Part shown: positions 50,338 through 59,692 of the stretch, piece after piece
Position numbering within the stretch: position 1 is the stretch's first letter
Layout: every line of letters begins with the position of its first letter
Assembly (NCBI GenBank): GCA_017999435.1
Contig: JAGNLV010000001.1
Coordinates: 617,550-681,549 of the forward strand
Origin: Candidatus Zixiibacteriota bacterium
GTDB taxonomy: Bacteria > Zixibacteria > MSB-5A5 > GN15 > FEB-12
Length of the DNA: 64,000 nucleotides
Reading direction: 5' to 3'
Made by a program: the position numbers and the translations under genes
The notes under the pieces: generated by a model
Told to the model about the DNA's origin: nothing
Databases searched by the model: none
Seen by the model: only the letters and a program-made list of their open reading frames with translations

Positions 50338-51222
50338 TCAATCAAGCCCTTCCAACGCATCGTCAATGCGCTCTTGCTCGTCGCTCTCTTGCCTGACTCT
50401 GTCTCGATACTCGCGCTCTTGCTTCACGAGCGAGTCCCGGTATTTCTGATTGGAAGCCGCAACGTCTTGCCTGATATCGTCGAAATGGTATTGCCTCACC
50501 TCATACAAAGCACATCGGACAACTATGCGGTCTTCCTCAACACGCGCCTTGCGCCACATCGTATGCCGAGGATGGGCCCGCTCCTCGTCGAAGATGGATT
50601 TCCAGCCAGCGGGAGGAGTGACGGACAGTATGAAGGGCACATCATAAAGCGCAAGCCCACCACCGACGTCATCAATCCGCTTAACGTTACCTCTATCCAC
50701 GCCCAAGACCGTGATATCGGGGAAGTAATGAAGAACATCTTCTGGGTGCTTCACTACTTGAACCTGGCTAGCTAACCCGGTCGTTGCCTCAGACGCCTGC
50801 GGGTTCGATATAGCTTCGGGCAGTTCACTGATTCCGATAGCTCTTAACAGGAGCCTAAACGGCTCCTCGAAGTCTGACGGGCTTCGAAAGTCGGCATACA
50901 CCTTCCCTTGGAGTACAGGGGGGATTTGACAATCATCAATGACGATTGGCAACACTACGGTGCGCCGATCCTCAATTTCCTTGCTCATGCCCTTGTTCAT
51001 CTCGACCTGAACCCATCTGGAGTCGACAGAGTTTCTTGATAGCACGACCACCATGAACTTGGAATCAGAGATGCCCTTCGAGACTCTCTCAGCCAAGTAA
51101 TCGCCTACGTTGATTTCTTTTTCATCGATCCAAACATCTATCGCTTGCTTGGTCAGCTCGGCTGCTAATCCTCTTACGAAGGGCTTGTCTTTGGAGCTGT
51201 GGCAAAGAAACACCGTCGGCAT
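50338..51222 (-). CDS. TIR-domain protein, probable horizontal acquisition
   Basis: 294 residues. The N-terminal TIR domain (1-135) runs MPTVFLCHSSKDKPFVRGLAAEL, VWIDEKEINVGDYL, then SKFMVVVLSRNSVDSRWVQVE. Glu74 is at the place of the catalytic NADase glutamate. The C-terminal 150 residues are not recognised and end in a charged, probably coiled-coil tail rich in Glu, Arg and Gln. Base composition is near 50% G+C by eye, far below its neighbours, and its codon use differs. The ATG at 51222 is preferred over 51234 because GGAGG precedes it. It is inserted between two acyl-CoA operons, starting 12 bp after the hydrolase stop. A defence or signalling role is inference. Confidence 0.85.
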   Translation of the reverse strand: MPTVFLCHSSKDKPFVRGLAAELTKQAIDVWIDEKEINVGDYLAERVSKGISDSKFMVVVLSRNSVDSRWVQVEMNKGMSKEIEDRRTVVLPIVIDDCQIPPVLQGKVYADFRSPSDFEEPFRLLLRAIGISELPEAISNPQASEATTGLASQVQVVKHPEDVLHYFPDITVLGVDRGNVKRIDDVGGGLALYDVPFILSVTPPAGWKSIFDEERAHPRHTMWRKARVEEDRIVVRCALYEVRQYHFDDIRQDVAASNQKYRDSLVKQEREYRDRVRQESDEQERIDDALEGLD

Positions 51223-51234
51223 TATCCCCTCCAT

Positions 51235-52089
51235 TTATCGATGACGTTGGCGATACTGTTCAACAGACCTCGCCACTGTCCGAGTCCCCTCCATGGCCAG
51301 CGTGGCCAGCGGCATGGCCGTGTCGTGGTCGACAGCGAGAATGACGCCCTCGGCGACGATGCGCGGCAGCAGCCTGAGCTTGACCGCCATGGTCTCCAGC
51401 GGGTAGAGGTCGGCGGCCGGGACGTAGGCGGGTTTCAGGTGCGCGGCCGTGGGAAACAGGTCGGCGTAGTACCAGACTTTCCGCCCGCCGCCCTCGATCT
51501 CCAGGCCGAAGTGTCCCTCGGTGTGGCCGCCGGTGGGGACGGCGCGCAGGCCCTCGCTCAGGACCGTGTCCCCCTCGATGAACTGCACCTGTCCGGCGTC
51601 GGCGAGCGCCTGCAGGCGTTCGGGGCTGTAGACGGCGGCGGTGCGCTCGTTGGGGTGCATGGCGGCCTCCCATTCGCGTCGGTGGGCGACGTACACGGCC
51701 CCGGGAAAGCGCGGGACGAAGCGGCCGTCGGCGCGCCGGACGGCGCCGGCGGCATGGTCGGTGTGGAGGTGGCTCAGGACGACGCGGGTGACGTCGGCGG
51801 GGGCCAGCCCGAGGCCGGCCAGGCCCTCCTCAAGGCCCGAGGCCGACTCGACGCCGTAGATCTTCTCCTCGCGCGGGGTGAGGGTGTCGCCGAAACCGGC
51901 GTCGAAGAGCGTCACAGCCCCGCGGCCGCGCAGCACAAACAGGTTGGTCACCATCGCAATCCGATTCTCGCCATCCGCCGGCAGGAGGGTCTGCCAGATC
52001 GCCTTGGGGACGACCCCGAACATACTCCCTCCGTCGAGGCGAAACCGCCGTTCGACGAAGGGAGTGATGTCGCAATCGCCCAGGCGCAT
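51235..52089 (-). CDS. Metallo-beta-lactamase fold hydrolase
   Basis: 284 residues. The zinc motif HLHTDHAAG stands at its usual place after the VTRVVLSHL strand. The second metal residues are in PTGGHTEGHFGLEIEG and YYADLFPTAAH, with a final LAVDHDT His. The DAGFGDTLTPREEKIYG loop after the first strands is typical of the broad MBL hydrolase group. Substrate is unknown; a CoA-thioesterase or lactonase role would fit the operon but is inference. The start overlaps the acyl-CoA dehydrogenase stop (TAATG). Confidence 0.85.
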   Translation of the reverse strand: MRLGDCDITPFVERRFRLDGGSMFGVVPKAIWQTLLPADGENRIAMVTNLFVLRGRGAVTLFDAGFGDTLTPREEKIYGVESASGLEEGLAGLGLAPADVTRVVLSHLHTDHAAGAVRRADGRFVPRFPGAVYVAHRREWEAAMHPNERTAAVYSPERLQALADAGQVQFIEGDTVLSEGLRAVPTGGHTEGHFGLEIEGGGRKVWYYADLFPTAAHLKPAYVPAADLYPLETMAVKLRLLPRIVAEGVILAVDHDTAMPLATLAMEGTRTVARSVEQYRQRHR

Positions 52090-53234
52090 TACCGTCCGAT
52101 CACATTGCCCGCGATGACCAGGCGCTGGACCTCGGAGGTTCCCTCGTAGATTTCGAGCACGCGCTGGTCGCGGTAGAATTTCTCGATGTGGGAGAACTCG
52201 CCGATGTAGCCATAGCCGCCGTGGATCTGCATGGCCCGGTCGACACAGAAGCGGGCGGTCTCGGAGCAGTAGAGCTTGGCCATGGAGGCCTCCAGCCCGA
52301 ACGATTCGCCGGCGTCCTGCAGTTTAGCGGCGTGGTAGGTCAGGTGGCGGGCCGCCGCCAGGCGGGTGGCCATGTCGGCAATCATCCACTGGATCGCCTG
52401 CAGCTTGGCGATCGGCGCGCCGAAGGCCTCGCGCTTCTTCGCGTAGGCCACGGCCTCATCGAGCATCCGCTGGGCGATGCCGACGCCCTGGGCGGCCACG
52501 CCGACACGGGCCGAGTCGAGGGTGGTCATGGCGTAGCGGAAACCCTTGCCGAACTCGCCGAGCAGGTTCTCTTTGGGGACAAAGACGTTCTTGAGGTGGA
52601 TGCCGCCGGTGGTCGCCGCGCGCATCCCCATTTTCTGCCGGAGGGTGCGGGCCTGCCAGCCGGGCTGCTTGAGATCGTCGATGATGAAGGCGGAGAGTTT
52701 GGGCTTGTCCTTGACCTTGCAGAAAACCACGGCCAGGTCGGCCGCGTCGCCGTGCATGATGAAGATCTTCTCGCCGTTGAGAATGAAGCCGCCGTCCCCC
52801 TCGACCGCCTCGGTCTGCTGGTTGGCGGCGTCGGAACCGGCGTTCGGCTCGGTGAGCACGAACGCGGGGATGCGCGCGGCGCGGGCGCAGTCGGGCACAT
52901 ACTTCTTCTTCTGCTGGTCGGAGGCGAAGTGGATGATCGGGTGGGTGGCGAGTTCGCCGACGGCGCAGAGGAGGCCTACGGCCGGGTCGTGGTAGCAGAG
53001 CTCCTCCACCAGGGTGATGTACTCGAGGTGCGACTTGCCGGAACCGCCGAGTTCTTTGGGCATGGCGTAGCCGATGAAGCCGGCGGCGCCGATCTTGCGG
53101 TAGAGCTCGGTGGGGAAGCGGCGCGGTTCGGGCATCTGGTCGAGTTCGCGCGTGATCGGGTAGATCTCCTTCTCGGCGAACTGCTTGACCTGGTCGCGGA
53201 CAGCCTGTTGCCGCGGGTCGATATTCCTGTTCAT
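52089..53234 (-). CDS. Acyl-CoA dehydrogenase
   Basis: 381 residues, standard length for a short-chain flavin acyl-CoA dehydrogenase. Motifs: YAMPKELGGSGKSHLEYI, the FAD-binding FVLTEPNAGSDAANQQTEA, GEKIFIMHGDAADLAVVF, LDSARVGVAAQGVGIAQRMLDEAVAYAKKREAFG and MQIHGGYGYIGEF. The catalytic base is in LEIYEGTSEVQR at the C-terminus, as in butyryl- and isobutyryl-CoA dehydrogenases. It stands beside an isobutyryl-CoA mutase-like pair, which makes a four-carbon acyl-CoA substrate likely. No electron-transfer flavoprotein is in the window. A strong GGGAGGA precedes the ATG. Confidence 0.93.
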   Translation of the reverse strand: MNRNIDPRQQAVRDQVKQFAEKEIYPITRELDQMPEPRRFPTELYRKIGAAGFIGYAMPKELGGSGKSHLEYITLVEELCYHDPAVGLLCAVGELATHPIIHFASDQQKKKYVPDCARAARIPAFVLTEPNAGSDAANQQTEAVEGDGGFILNGEKIFIMHGDAADLAVVFCKVKDKPKLSAFIIDDLKQPGWQARTLRQKMGMRAATTGGIHLKNVFVPKENLLGEFGKGFRYAMTTLDSARVGVAAQGVGIAQRMLDEAVAYAKKREAFGAPIAKLQAIQWMIADMATRLAAARHLTYHAAKLQDAGESFGLEASMAKLYCSETARFCVDRAMQIHGGYGYIGEFSHIEKFYRDQRVLEIYEGTSEVQRLVIAGNVIGR

Positions 53235-53341
53235 GGGTCCTCCCTGACGGGGTTGTTATAGAGTGACATTGTGCCTGTATTCGCAGGGGGTCATCGGCGG
53301 GCCGCCGGGTCGCCGCGGGCGGCCGGCCCTCGGAACCCGGC

Positions 53342-53761
53342 CTACATGATCTGCTCGCCTTTCTGTTTCTTCGCGACCGCCTCGCGGAGGTACTCGATGG
53401 CGGCCTCGGTCGGAGCACCGGGGGTGAAGATCTTGCCGACGCCCATATTCTCGAGCGCGGCTTTGTCGTCCTCCGGGATGATGCCGCCGCCGAAGAGGAT
53501 GATATCCCCGGCCCCCTTCTTCTTCATTTCCTCGAGAATCGCGGGAAAGAGGGTCATGTGGGCGCCGGAGAGGATGGAGACGCCGATCGCGTCGACATCT
53601 TCCTGAATGGCGGCGTCGACGATCATGGGCGGGGTCTGGCGGAGGCCGGTGTAGATAACCTCCATGCCGGCGTCGCGGAGGGCCGCGGCGATGACTTTGA
53701 TGCCGCGGTCATGGCCGTCGAGGCCGGGTTTCGCAAGCAGGACGCGGATTTTGTCTGGCAT
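53342..53761 (-). CDS. B12-binding small subunit of an acyl-CoA mutase
   Basis: 139 residues, all one cobalamin-binding domain: [20 protein letters not shown] (the D-x-H-x-x-G motif whose His replaces the dimethylbenzimidazole ligand), [15 protein letters not shown] (the S-x-L motif) and [13 protein letters not shown] (the G-G motif). It partners a separate large subunit. It lies 47 bp after the mutase large subunit at 53.8-55.5 kb and is the only such domain in the window, so it may serve both large subunits. Confidence 0.95.
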   Translation of the reverse strand: MPDKIRVLLAKPGLDGHDRGIKVIAAALRDAGMEVIYTGLRQTPPMIVDAAIQEDVDAIGVSILSGAHMTLFPAILEEMKKKGAGDIILFGGGIIPEDDKAALENMGVGKIFTPGAPTEAAIEYLREAVAKKQKGEQIM

Positions 53762-53807
53762 ACCTGAATCTCTCTGTCGTAAGGCTCGTGTAGCTTTTCC
53801 GCCGAGT

Positions 53808-55505
53808 TCAGCTCGGCATCATGGCCGCCTGGGACTCGACCCACTCCCCCCACTCCTGCCGGAGGACGTCGCACATCTCCCCCACGCTCGCGTAGGCCCG
53901 GGCGCACTCCAGGAGGGCCTCGAAAGTGTTGCCCTGGCCGCGGGCGACCCGGCGCAGAGTCTCGAGGCTCGCTTCGACCCGGGCGCGGTCGCGCTCGGCT
54001 TTCACTTTTTTCAGAAAGGCGACCTGGTCGCGCTCGATCTGCGGGTCGATGCGGAGGACGGGGATGTCGATTTCCTCGTTCTCGAGCTGGAAGCGGTTGA
54101 CGCCGACGATGACGCGCTCGTCGCGTTCGAGTTCCTGCTGGTGGGCATAGGCGGCGCGGGCGATTTCCTGCTGGAAGAAGCCGTCCTCGATGCATTTGAG
54201 AACACCGCCGCGCTCGGCGATTTCTCTGAAGTAGGCCTCGGCCCCGGCCTCCATCTGGTCGGTGAGGGCCTCGACGAAGTACGAGCCGGCGAGCGGGTCG
54301 ATGGTGTTGGCGACGCCGGTTTCGTAGGCGATGATCTGCTGGGTGCGCAGGGCGATCCGGGCGGCCTTCTCCGAGGGCAGCGCGAGCGTCTCATCCATCG
54401 AATTCGTATGGAGCGACTGCGTGCCGCCGAGGACGGCCGAGAGTCCCTGGATGGCGACGCGGGCGATGTTGTTCTCGGGCTGCTGGGCGGTCAGCGAGAC
54501 GCCCGCGGTCTGGGTGTGGAAGCGGAGTTTCCACGAGCGTTCATCCTGCGCCCGGTAGCGCTCGCGCAGGTGGCGCGCCCAGATGCGGCGGGCGGCGCGG
54601 TATTTGGCGATCTCCTCGAAGAAGTCGCTGTGGGCGTTGAAGAAGAACGACAGCCGCGGCGCAAACTCATCGACGCCCATCCCCGCCTCGAGGCACGAAT
54701 CGACGTACTGGAAACCGTCGGCGAGAGTGAACGCCAGCTCCTGCACGGCGGTCGAGCCGGCCTCGCGAATGTGGTAACCGGAGATCGAAATGGTGTTGAA
54801 TTTCGAAACGTGCCGCGTGCAGTAGGCGATCATGTCGGTTATGAGGCGGAGCGACGGGCGCGGCGGGAAGATGAATTCCTTCTGCGCGATATACTCCTTG
54901 AGGATGTCGTTCTGGAGCGTGCCGGTGACCGCGGCGAACGGAACGCCCTGCTTCTCGGCCACCGCGAGGTACATCGCGAGGATCATCGACGCCGGCGAGT
55001 TGATGGTCATGGAGGTCGAGACCCGGCCGAGGTCGATGCGGTCGAAGATGATCTCCATATCGGCCAGCGTGTCGACGGCCACCCCGCACTTCCCCACCTC
55101 GCCGAGCGAACGGGGGTGGTCGGAATCATACCCCATCAGGGTGGGCAGGTCAAAGGCGGTCGAGAGGCCGGTGCCGCCGTTGGCGAGGATGTAGTGGAAA
55201 CGCTCGTTGGTCTGCCTGGGGGTGCCCATGCCGGCGAACTGGCGCATGGTCCAGAGCTTGGTCCGGTACAGGGTGTGGTGCACGCCGCGGGTGTAGGGAT
55301 ACTCGCCGGGGAAGCCGAGGTTGCGCCAGAAGTAATCCTCGCGGTCGGCGCCTGCGATGGAATCGGGGGTGTAGAGGTCGTTGATGTCGACGCCGGAGAC
55401 GGTGAAGAAACGGGGCATGGATTTCTGGGCGCGGTACTTCTCGGCCGTCTGGTCCCAGGTCTGACGGTGGGCCTTGAGCTGGTCGAGAAATTTCTTCAGG
55501 AACAT
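53808..55505 (-). CDS. icmA: Acyl-CoA mutase large subunit with isobutyryl-CoA mutase signature residues
   Basis: 565 residues. Same fold as the methylmalonyl-CoA mutase at 45-46.7 kb, with [59 protein letters not shown] and [11 protein letters not shown]. Phe90 replaces the methylmalonyl-CoA mutase Tyr (Tyr89 position), and Gln208 replaces Arg (Arg207 position). These are the two substitutions known to distinguish isobutyryl-CoA mutase (Phe80, Gln198). His245 is kept. An Ala stands 27 residues after Phe90, not the Asp of 2-hydroxyisobutyryl-CoA mutase. It should interconvert isobutyryl-CoA and n-butyryl-CoA with adenosylcobalamin. Family assignment is firm; substrate is inferred from these residues and the adjacent acyl-CoA dehydrogenase. 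Confidence 0.88.
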   Translation of the reverse strand: MFLKKFLDQLKAHRQTWDQTAEKYRAQKSMPRFFTVSGVDINDLYTPDSIAGADREDYFWRNLGFPGEYPYTRGVHHTLYRTKLWTMRQFAGMGTPRQTNERFHYILANGGTGLSTAFDLPTLMGYDSDHPRSLGEVGKCGVAVDTLADMEIIFDRIDLGRVSTSMTINSPASMILAMYLAVAEKQGVPFAAVTGTLQNDILKEYIAQKEFIFPPRPSLRLITDMIAYCTRHVSKFNTISISGYHIREAGSTAVQELAFTLADGFQYVDSCLEAGMGVDEFAPRLSFFFNAHSDFFEEIAKYRAARRIWARHLRERYRAQDERSWKLRFHTQTAGVSLTAQQPENNIARVAIQGLSAVLGGTQSLHTNSMDETLALPSEKAARIALRTQQIIAYETGVANTIDPLAGSYFVEALTDQMEAGAEAYFREIAERGGVLKCIEDGFFQQEIARAAYAHQQELERDERVIVGVNRFQLENEEIDIPVLRIDPQIERDQVAFLKKVKAERDRARVEASLETLRRVARGQGNTFEALLECARAYASVGEMCDVLRQEWGEWVESQAAMMPS

Positions 55506-55858
55506 GGCCGGCTCACTCCTTCAGGTTACAGTGTTCAAGACTCGAAGATAAGCGGTCGGGCGGGGAAACGCAAGCGGCGCGGGGGAAAATCCGCCCCCGG
55601 CGGCGCCGGGAAAGCAAAAGATTCTCATGGGGTTAGCGGCCGGGTCTCGCAAACCGCCCGTCATCGGAGGAGCGCACCGCGCGAAAGTCCTTGCCGTGTC
55701 GGGCCGACCGGTGTATACTGGAACTATAGGGCGTATATCTCTGCGATCCAGAGATCGCCCGGCGGCCGGGTCGCCGGCGGCCGACAGCACGACGCCCGAC
55801 ATACCCTTGAAGCAAGGGGAGGTGACTCATCGCAAGGCCGAACTGCGATTGTGTCAGG
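55506..55858. other. 353-bp divergent intergenic region
   Basis: Between the mutase operon (minus) and the glycosyltransferase (plus). It holds a plus-strand promoter at 55691-55719. No gene, repeat or terminator was seen. Confidence 0.55.
55691..55719 (+). promoter_or_regulatory. Sigma-70-type promoter for the glycosyltransferase gene
   Basis: TTGCCG (4 of 6), 17-bp spacer, TATACT (5 of 6), about 140 bp before the start codon. Confidence 0.5.
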
Positions 55859-57040
55859 ATGCTGGGGATTGACTACGGCGATCCCTGGGACATCAGGACA
55901 TTTTCGGGGTCCTCGAGATACCTGTGGAGCGAGTTCCGTCGCCAAGGTGTGCTCGTGGATGCATTCACCCCGTATCCCTCGCGCCCGCTCACGATGTTCT
56001 ACAAGGCGCGGGCGTTCCACCCGAACATGCGGCGGTGGCGGGCCCGGTGGCGAAGGAGCCTGCCCTTTCGCAAGTGCCTGTCGGCGCGGGCGGTCAGAAA
56101 GATCCTCCGAAATTACCGCGGCGCGTTCAACGCGAGCCTCCAGATCGGGGCGTACTACAATCTCGCCGCCGCGCTCGATTGCCCCCGGGGGCTGCTGGCC
56201 GACGGCAACTGCGCTCTGTCGCAACGCACGTACGCCACGTATCAGACATCCGACGCCATATTTCGCAAACAGAGGGAATTCGAGCGCGCCGTCTACCGCT
56301 CGATGGACCGGGTGTTCTGTTTCAGCCGGTTTCTCGCGCAGTCGATGATCGATGACTTCGGCTGCGCGCCCGAGCGCGTGAAGGTGGTCGGCGCGGGGAT
56401 AAACATCGACGAGACGCTGATCCGCAACCCCGAACGAAATTACGGCGCCAAGACCATCCTCTTCTCCGCTTTCGACTGGGTTCACAAGGGTGGACCGGTG
56501 CTGCTGGAGGCGTTCGAGAAGGTGAAGCGGGAGGCGCCGGAGGCCCGGCTCATCCTGCTGGGGCCGACTCTCACGGGGCTGCCGCAAGGGGTGATCTGCC
56601 ACGGACCGCTGTCCAAGGATCAGCCGCAGCAATTGCAGACACTCGGCGAGGCGTTCCGATCCGCCTCGATCTTCGTGCACCCCACGCTGGCCGATGCATT
56701 CCCCAATGTGATTCGGGAGGCGATGGCCGCCGGGTTGCCGTGTGTCGCGAGCGACATCGGCTCCATCCCGGAGATGGTCACCGAGGGACAGACCGGCTAT
56801 CTGGTGCCGAAAGGGAACGCCGCGCAGCTCGCGGACCGTGTGCTCCGGCTGCTGGCGAATCCGGGTTTGGCGCAAGCGATGGGCGAGGCAGGTTACGCGA
56901 GGTACCGGGAGCGGTTCACCTGGGCACGCGTCTGCGCCACCATTGTCGACGAGTTGGGGCAGGTGCCGGCCGAGCGAAGCACCGGGGCATGGCCGGCGGA
57001 TCAGACAATGGAGACGGCGTTACGAGATAGCGCCGAATGA
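55859..57040 (+). CDS. GT4-family glycosyltransferase
   Basis: 393 residues, GT-B fold. The C-terminal domain carries the group 1 signature: TILFSAFDWVHKGGPVLLEAFEKVKREAPEARLILLG, LSKDQPQQLQTLGEAFRSASIFVHPTLADAFPNVIREAMAAGLPCVASDIGSIPEMV, then a GYLVP loop. The N-terminal domain is more divergent and lacks an obvious glycine-rich start. It transfers a sugar from an activated donor to a glycan or lipid acceptor at the inner face of the membrane; donor and acceptor cannot be told. A single gene, not within a polysaccharide cluster. Ribosome-binding site is weak. Confidence 0.85.
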   Translation: MLGIDYGDPWDIRTFSGSSRYLWSEFRRQGVLVDAFTPYPSRPLTMFYKARAFHPNMRRWRARWRRSLPFRKCLSARAVRKILRNYRGAFNASLQIGAYYNLAAALDCPRGLLADGNCALSQRTYATYQTSDAIFRKQREFERAVYRSMDRVFCFSRFLAQSMIDDFGCAPERVKVVGAGINIDETLIRNPERNYGAKTILFSAFDWVHKGGPVLLEAFEKVKREAPEARLILLGPTLTGLPQGVICHGPLSKDQPQQLQTLGEAFRSASIFVHPTLADAFPNVIREAMAAGLPCVASDIGSIPEMVTEGQTGYLVPKGNAAQLADRVLRLLANPGLAQAMGEAGYARYRERFTWARVCATIVDELGQVPAERSTGAWPADQTMETALRDSAE

Positions 57041-57174
57041 CCCGCCGCTTTGTCTCTCGACGTTCGCTCCGGGCTGTGTCATCGGCGCGCCGGGCGAGGT
57101 CGGAAACGACGACCGGCAATGGGGTAACGCGAGGCGCAGGCCGCGCGCAGGCCGAGACGCGGGCGTCAAAGATG

Positions 57175-57203
57175 TTGGCTATCCGCGCCGACACTAGTAT
57201 ATT
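57175..57203 (+). promoter_or_regulatory. Sigma-70-type promoter for the SBBP-repeat protein
   Basis: TTGGCT (4 of 6), 17-bp spacer, TATATT (5 of 6), about 90 bp before the start codon at 57294. Confidence 0.55.
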
Positions 57204-57293
57204 AGGTGGTCTTCGCGGAAAACCGGGGCTGCAGCGCCAGCGGCGCGGGGCCTCTGAATACTCGGACAACGCCATACCCAGGAACACCAGCGT

Positions 57294-59618
57294 ATGCGGG
57301 ATTGTATCTCTCTCATCATTGCAGCTATCCTTGTGGCGGCCGCCGCCGCGCCGGCGAACTGCCGCCCGTCAACGCCGACATTCACGGAGAATCGCGGACA
57401 GTGGCCCGACAGCATCCTCTTTCGGGCCGAGGACGGACCGACCGCTCTGTGGTTCACGACGGGCGGGGTGTACTACCAGTTTACGCGGGTTCTCGGCGAC
57501 CGCCACGCGGCGGGCCGCTCGGCTCTCTCGACCGACCAGGTCGCCCGCAAACCGGAGGCGGCGGAACTGCTGACGGTCAAAGCGGCGCTGGCCGGAGCGA
57601 ACCGTGCGGCGACGGCGACGGGAGTGAATCCGACCGCCTCCCGGTGCCATTTCTTCCTCGGCGATGACCCTTCGCGCTGGCGGACCGAGGTCGCGAATTT
57701 TGCGGAGATACGGCTGACCGAAGTGTACCCTGGGATCGACCTGGTGTACCGGGGGATTGCGGCTGATCCGGGGTCGCCGGGGGGAGCGGTCGAGTATGAT
57801 TTCCGGATCGCGGCGGGTGCGGATTATACGCAGATCCGGGTGCGCTACGAGGGGGCCGAGGGGCTGGCGATCGACCCGGAGGGCGGGCTAGTGATCAAGA
57901 CCGCCTGGGGAGATCTCCGCGAGTCGCGGCCGGTCGCGCACCAGGAGGCGCACGGGGTGCGGTGGTCGGTGGAGGCGGCATTCGTCATCACCGGCCCGCG
58001 GGAATTCAGCTTCCGTCTGGGGGCAGGGTACGACCCCTCACAGCCGGCGGTCATCGACCCGGTGCTCGTGTACGGGACGTTTCTCGGCGGAACGGACCGG
58101 GAGCAGGGCAACGGCGTGGCCGTGGACAACGCGGGGGCGATCTATGTGGCCGGGACAACGTACTCGGCGGATTTTCCGACCGCGGCGCCATACGACGGAA
58201 CGCTGGGCGGGGACGCCGATCTGTTTGTAACCAAGCTTGCGGCCGACGGCAGCGACCTGGTCTATTCCACCTATCTCGGGGGGAGCGGGGCGGATTACGG
58301 CTTTGACCTGGCGGTGACCGGCGAGGGAAGCGCCGCCGTCACCGGACAGACGTACTCGACGGATTTCCCGACTGTGAGCGCCTGGCAGACCGACCCGGAT
58401 GTGCCGGACGGCGCCAGCGCGGACGCGGTGATCGCAAAACTCGCGCCGGCCGGCAACAGCCTGACGTTCAGCACGTACGCCGGCGGAACCAACGCGGAGT
58501 ATGCCTGGGGGATCGCACTCGGCGCCGACGGTGCGGCCTATGTCACCGGATACACGCTCTCGGACGACCTGCCCACGATCAACGCCATCCAGACGTTCCA
58601 GGGCGGAGCGGACGCGTTCGTGGTGAAGATTCCGTCGGCCGGCGGCCCCGCTCTCTACAGCACATACCTCGGCGGCGAAGGCGAGGACTGGGGCCGCGGG
58701 ATTGCGGCCGACGCTGCCGGGGCGGCCTACGTGACCGGACACACGCGGTCGACGGCGTTTCCGACGCAAAGCCCGTTCCAGGGCGACCAGCCGGGGCACG
58801 ATGCGTTCGCCGTGAAGATCGCGGCGGCCGGCGGGAGCCTGGTGTACGCGACCTACCTCGGGGGGAGCGCTTACGACGCGGGGATGGGGATTGCGGTGGA
58901 CGGGGCGGGGTTCGCCTCCATTACCGGCCGGACCTATTCGAACAATTTCCCGACGCAGAACGCCTACCAGGCCAATCAGGACACGCTCGATGCATTTGTA
59001 GTGAAGCTGACGGCGGGCGGGAACGGCCTCGTGTACGGAACCTACCTGGGCGGAAACGGACTCGACGAGGGATGGGACATCGCGCTGGGGAGCGACGGCG
59101 GGGCATACATCACCGGGAACACCTACTCGACCAATTTCCCGCAGAGCTATGCGTACCAGGGAGACCAGGGAACGGCGGACGCCTTTGTCACCCGGCTGTC
59201 CCCCAACGGGCGGAGCGCGCTCTGGAGCACCTACCTGGGCGGCCAGATGATCGACCTGGGGACGGACATCGCGCGCGACAGCGGCGGCGGAGTCTATGTC
59301 GCGGGATACACCTACTCCGACGACTTCCCGACCGAGAGCGCATACCAGGCGGCGCGGACAGGCATCGACCTGTTCGTCGCCAAGTTCGATGCAGCGTGCT
59401 GCACAGGGATTCGCGGGAACGCCGAGGGCGACAGCAACGACAACATCACGGTGGCCGACATCACTTTCCTGATCGCGGCGGTGTTCCGGGGCGGGCCGCT
59501 GCCGGAGTGTTTCGAGGAGGGGGATGTGAGCGGCGACGGCGAGTTGAAAGTGGGGGACATCACCTACTTGATCGCCTATGTTTTTCGCGGCGGGCCGGCG
59601 CCGGCAGCCTGTCCGTGA
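57294..59618 (+). CDS. Secreted SBBP-repeat beta-propeller protein with dockerin-like C-terminus
   Basis: 774 residues. Signal peptide MRDCISLIIAAILVAAAAAPANC. Residues about 28-255 form the conserved N-domain that precedes SBBP repeats (FTENRGQWPDSILFRAEDG, VYPGIDLVYRG, VEYDFRIAAGAD). Seven SBBP-type repeats of about 60 residues follow, each with LVYSTYLGG and AYVTGxTxSxDFPT, forming a propeller or solenoid. The end is a paired dockerin-like module from CCTGIRGNAEGD, with VADITFLIAAVFRGGP and VGDITYLIAYVFRGGPAPAACP. Its DNA is identical over 170 bp with that of the next gene. Probably surface-attached; no enzyme motif is seen. Confidence 0.85.
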   Translation: MRDCISLIIAAILVAAAAAPANCRPSTPTFTENRGQWPDSILFRAEDGPTALWFTTGGVYYQFTRVLGDRHAAGRSALSTDQVARKPEAAELLTVKAALAGANRAATATGVNPTASRCHFFLGDDPSRWRTEVANFAEIRLTEVYPGIDLVYRGIAADPGSPGGAVEYDFRIAAGADYTQIRVRYEGAEGLAIDPEGGLVIKTAWGDLRESRPVAHQEAHGVRWSVEAAFVITGPREFSFRLGAGYDPSQPAVIDPVLVYGTFLGGTDREQGNGVAVDNAGAIYVAGTTYSADFPTAAPYDGTLGGDADLFVTKLAADGSDLVYSTYLGGSGADYGFDLAVTGEGSAAVTGQTYSTDFPTVSAWQTDPDVPDGASADAVIAKLAPAGNSLTFSTYAGGTNAEYAWGIALGADGAAYVTGYTLSDDLPTINAIQTFQGGADAFVVKIPSAGGPALYSTYLGGEGEDWGRGIAADAAGAAYVTGHTRSTAFPTQSPFQGDQPGHDAFAVKIAAAGGSLVYATYLGGSAYDAGMGIAVDGAGFASITGRTYSNNFPTQNAYQANQDTLDAFVVKLTAGGNGLVYGTYLGGNGLDEGWDIALGSDGGAYITGNTYSTNFPQSYAYQGDQGTADAFVTRLSPNGRSALWSTYLGGQMIDLGTDIARDSGGGVYVAGYTYSDDFPTESAYQAARTGIDLFVAKFDAACCTGIRGNAEGDSNDNITVADITFLIAAVFRGGPLPECFEEGDVSGDGELKVGDITYLIAYVFRGGPAPAACP

Positions 59619-59620
59619 GA
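59451..59620 (+). repeat. 170-bp identical segment, copy 1 (dockerin-like module)
   Basis: Bases 59451-59620 are identical to 62097-62266, running from inside the first half of the dockerin-like module to two bases past the stop codon. Upstream of it the two genes differ. Confidence 0.93.
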
Positions 59621-59692
59621 CCTTCTCCCCCGCGCCGATCCGCCGGCAGAATACCCGGACGGCCGCCGGCCGTGACGCAGACCGGTTTGACC

